Origin: Bacteriovorax sp. Seq25_V | GTDB lineage: Bacteria; Bdellovibrionota; Bacteriovoracia; Bacteriovoracales; Bacteriovoracaceae | Direction: 5' to 3' | Length of the DNA: 64,000 nt | NCBI RefSeq assembly: GCF_000447795.1 | Contig: NZ_AUNI01000019.1 | Location: 62,001 to 126,000 of the forward strand | In this document: positions 62,020-64,000 of the stretch, piece by piece | Layout of the letters: the number at the start of each line of letters is the position of its first letter | Position numbering within the stretch: position 1 is the stretch's first letter | Notes under the pieces: model-generated | Told to the model about the DNA's origin: nothing | What the model saw: only the letters and a program-made list of their open reading frames with translations | The model's database searches: none | Program-made: the position numbers and the translations under genes

Positions 62020-63319
62020 AAGCTTCCTCTACTTCTTTTACTTCTTTTGGAATCATTGAAGATAGGTTCTCATGACCTTTGTCTGTAATCAAGATATTAT
62101 CCTCAATTCTGATTCCAATTCCTTGTAAATGAGAAGGAATTTCGCCATCACCTTTTGGAAAGTAAAGTCCTGGCTCCACTGTAAAGATAACTCCTGGCTC
62201 AAATTTCATTGGATTTCCAGTGCCATCCATATATGGATTTTGATCGTGTACATCAAGTCCTAGCCAGTGTCCCGTACCGTGTGGGAAGAATTTTCTAAAA
62301 GTACCTTTTTCAAGGTTCTCTTCAACACTTCCTTTAAGAGCTCCAAGGTCGATGAGCCCCTGAGTGAGTACATTACAAACAGACTGATGTAGTTCTGGAG
62401 CTGTTCTTCCTGGCCAGGCATGACTGATTGCAGTTTTTTGCGACTCAAGTACGATTTCGTAAACGTCTTTTTGAACATCTGTGAATTTTCCATTAACTGG
62501 GAAAGTTCTTGTGATATCCGTTGCATAGTAGTTTAACTGGCTTCCTGCATCGATAAGAAAGAGATCGCCATCTTTCAGTTCTTGGTTATTTTCAATATAG
62601 TGAAGAATATTTGCGTTATTTCCACCCGCTACAATATTGTCGTAGGCGTTTCCTTGGCTATCACCTTTTTCAAAGATAAATTGAATTAGAGCTGCAACTT
62701 CTTTTTCGTTTCTTCCTGGTCTAGTGAAGGCCATGGCCGCACGGTGTGCTTTGTCTGTTGCGATCATTGCTTTTTTCATCGTAAGAATTTCGTTAGCATC
62801 TTTTGTGTAACGTAATCTTTCAACGATTGCTCCAAGATTTTTAATTTCGCTTGGAGGTAGCTCAGTACTTTTTCTCTTCTTATTAAATAGATCACCTGAA
62901 ATTCTTTGCGCAAGATCAAAGATATCTCTTCTCTCGTGGAAGTGCATATAAAGATTTCTGTGACCTAGAAGTAGGTGAGGGATTTCTTTTTCAAAGTCTT
63001 TGATGTCAAAGGCCTGGTCTGCATCCATAAGGTCTTGTGCTTTTTCAAGTCCAAGTCTTTTGCCTGCCCACATCTCTTCAAAAGCATCATTTTTTCTAAT
63101 GAAGATATATGTTTTATTTTCTCCACCTTTTTGAGTCATAACAAGAATTGAATCTGGCTCATTAATTCCAGTAAGGTATTTGAAATTTGAATTTTGTCTA
63201 AATGGATATTCCGTATCGTTACTTCTCGTTACGAATTTTGCAGAACCAAGGATCGCAATCCCATCTTCCATCATGTTGAAGACTTTCTCACGTCTTGCTT
63301 TAAAATCTGTATTTTGCAT
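61985..63319 (-). CDS. pepP: Xaa-Pro aminopeptidase
   Basis: The 444-residue M24 metallopeptidase removes N-terminal residues that precede proline. The N-terminal AMP_N domain is evident (FNMMEDGIAILGSAKFVTRS, FRQNSNFKYLTGINEPDSIL). The pita-bread domain carries the dimetal ligands: Asp in LFLIDAGSQLNYYATDITRT, His in FFPHGTGHWLGLDVHD, Glu in FTVEPGLYFP and Glu in IGIRIEDNILIT. Length is like E. coli PepP (about 440). It is probably cytoplasmic and helps finish peptide degradation from prey proteins. First gene of the three-gene run. Confidence 0.96.
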   Translation of the reverse strand: MQNTDFKARREKVFNMMEDGIAILGSAKFVTRSNDTEYPFRQNSNFKYLTGINEPDSILVMTQKGGENKTYIFIRKNDAFEEMWAGKRLGLEKAQDLMDADQAFDIKDFEKEIPHLLLGHRNLYMHFHERRDIFDLAQRISGDLFNKKRKSTELPPSEIKNLGAIVERLRYTKDANEILTMKKAMIATDKAHRAAMAFTRPGRNEKEVAALIQFIFEKGDSQGNAYDNIVAGGNNANILHYIENNQELKDGDLFLIDAGSQLNYYATDITRTFPVNGKFTDVQKDVYEIVLESQKTAISHAWPGRTAPELHQSVCNVLTQGLIDLGALKGSVEENLEKGTFRKFFPHGTGHWLGLDVHDQNPYMDGTGNPMKFEPGVIFTVEPGLYFPKGDGEIPSHLQGIGIRIEDNILITDKGHENLSSMIPKEVKEVEEACEKDYITFLDL

Positions 63320-63420
63320 ATAGTTTCCTTTATTTTTTTCGTAAATTTTAACAAAAATTTAGTAGAAGATATATCAAAATTTCCTTAGACACTCGTTGTC
63401 GTATCAGTTATTTTGTTTAG

Positions 63421-64000
63421 ATGTGGAAAACTATATTATTTTCATCTCTTTTATCTAACTTCAGCTATGGGAGTGCTGGCAGAATCAAGTTTATCTATGA
63501 CAATTATTGTCCGTGGTCATGTTTAGTTAAAGATGGAGATCAGCATTCGGGATTTGCTGTTGATCTGGTAAAAATGATTTATGCTGGAGATTGGCAGATT
63601 GACTTTAGTTCTTCATCATTTCAAAGAGCGATTAAAGAAGTTGAGTCAGGGCGTAGTGATATTATCCCAGCTGTCTATAAGAATAATGATCGTAATTTAA
63701 TTTACTCTTTACCTATCAGTACTACAAATATTTCAGTTGCAATTAAGTCAGACAATATAAGGAAGCTTGACTTTTCAAAGGGGCTCCATCCTCTAAAGGT
63801 CGGGGTAGCAAAGGGCTTTGTATACTCTAAAGCTATTGCGGACTATCAGAAAAGATATCCTGATTTAACTTCCGTTGTCTCAACTACCTCAGCAGTTGGA
63901 CAACTTCTAAAGATGATTGATGCTGGACGTATCGATTTAATGACAGATAACCATGAAGTTTTGGTATTTTGGAGAGATTACTACAAATTAAAAGGAATAG
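63421..64000 (+). CDS. Periplasmic solute-binding protein (type 2 PBP), C-terminus beyond window
   Basis: From ATG 63421 the frame is open to the right edge (193 residues). It has a signal peptide (WKTILFSSLLSNFSYGSAG) and then the start of an SBP_bac_3-like domain: RIKFIYDNYCPWSC, GFAVDLVKMIYAG, ESGRSDIIPAVYKNNDRN, LIYSLPISTTNISVAIK, LKVGVAKGFVYSKAIADYQK and MIDAGRIDLMTDNHEV. These small proteins, common in marine and predatory bacteria, often lack an ABC partner. The ligand cannot be read. No ribosome binding site is seen before the ATG. It is divergent from pepP. Confidence 0.85.
   Translation, partial: MWKTILFSSLLSNFSYGSAGRIKFIYDNYCPWSCLVKDGDQHSGFAVDLVKMIYAGDWQIDFSSSSFQRAIKEVESGRSDIIPAVYKNNDRNLIYSLPISTTNISVAIKSDNIRKLDFSKGLHPLKVGVAKGFVYSKAIADYQKRYPDLTSVVSTTSAVGQLLKMIDAGRIDLMTDNHEVLVFWRDYYKLKGI

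Noticed and set aside
1-64000. CRISPR arrays, tRNA or rRNA genes, prophage or toxin-antitoxin modules
   Set aside because: Looked for repeats with regular spacing, cloverleaf-like sequences and familiar motifs; none seen by eye.

Overview
The window is AT-rich, densely coding chromosomal DNA from a Gram-negative bacterium. The mix of genes points to the Bdellovibrionota, most likely the Bacteriovoracales (Bacteriovorax/Halobacteriovorax-like predators). That mix includes many secreted proteases, three EEP-fold nucleases, several small lipoproteins, outer-membrane barrels ending in aromatic residues, PilZ and CpaF proteins, a menaquinone pathway and a two-domain LexA. The taxonomic placement is inference from gene content; no rRNA or tRNA gene was seen.

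Layout. 1-6.7 kb: a partial secreted protein, sufE-hemB, a thioredoxin-like ferredoxin, a conserved protein of unknown function, a secreted EEP nuclease and a di-haem peroxidase. 6.8-14.5 kb: an MscS channel, a ClpB-type disaggregase behind a heat-shock-like promoter, a cyclic-nucleotide-binding protein overlapping a large secreted protein, and a NagZ-like GH3 enzyme. 14.5-21.9 kb: LRR protein, panD, serB, pgsA, a PilZ protein, the tightly packed run glpX / SRPBCC / phasin-like / yggS, and a 2OG-Fe(II) oxygenase. 22-37.9 kb: a secreted HEXXH protein, a response regulator, a CBS protein, a cupredoxin-like protein, an orphan cpaF, several secreted proteins of unknown function, murI, eno, a histidine kinase and a trypsin-like protease. 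37.9-41.8 kb: a lexA-dinB-menE/menH run in which MenE and MenH are one polypeptide. 41.9-50.6 kb: a subtilase, then a barrel / lipoprotein / nuclease operon. 50.6-53.6 kb: a decayed IS1-like element, a barrel protein, a small IS-related MITE and two tiny lipoproteins. 53.6-60.4 kb: the ubiE-menF-menD-menA-menC operon with a divergent polyprenyl diphosphate synthase. 60.4-64 kb: another EEP lipoprotein, a small secreted protein, an Xaa-Pro aminopeptidase and the start of a periplasmic solute-binding protein.

How genes work together. Menaquinone synthesis is nearly complete: MenF, MenD, MenH, MenC, MenE, MenA and UbiE/MenG, plus a tail-making prenyl synthase. Only menB and a DHNA-CoA thioesterase are missing from view. 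The 44.7-50.6 kb operon looks like a surface nucleic-acid utilisation system: a barrel, a lipoprotein with three choice-of-anchor-J-like repeats, and a lipoprotein joining a 5'-nucleotidase-C-like region, an OB fold and an EEP nuclease. A family of elements with TAAACTG...CAGTTTA ends occurs as one decayed autonomous copy and two 156-bp internal-deletion copies. The autonomous copy sits exactly on the stop codons of both neighbouring genes.

Starts were moved downstream from the longest frame where a ribosome binding site, signal peptide or promoter favoured it; each case is stated in its entry.
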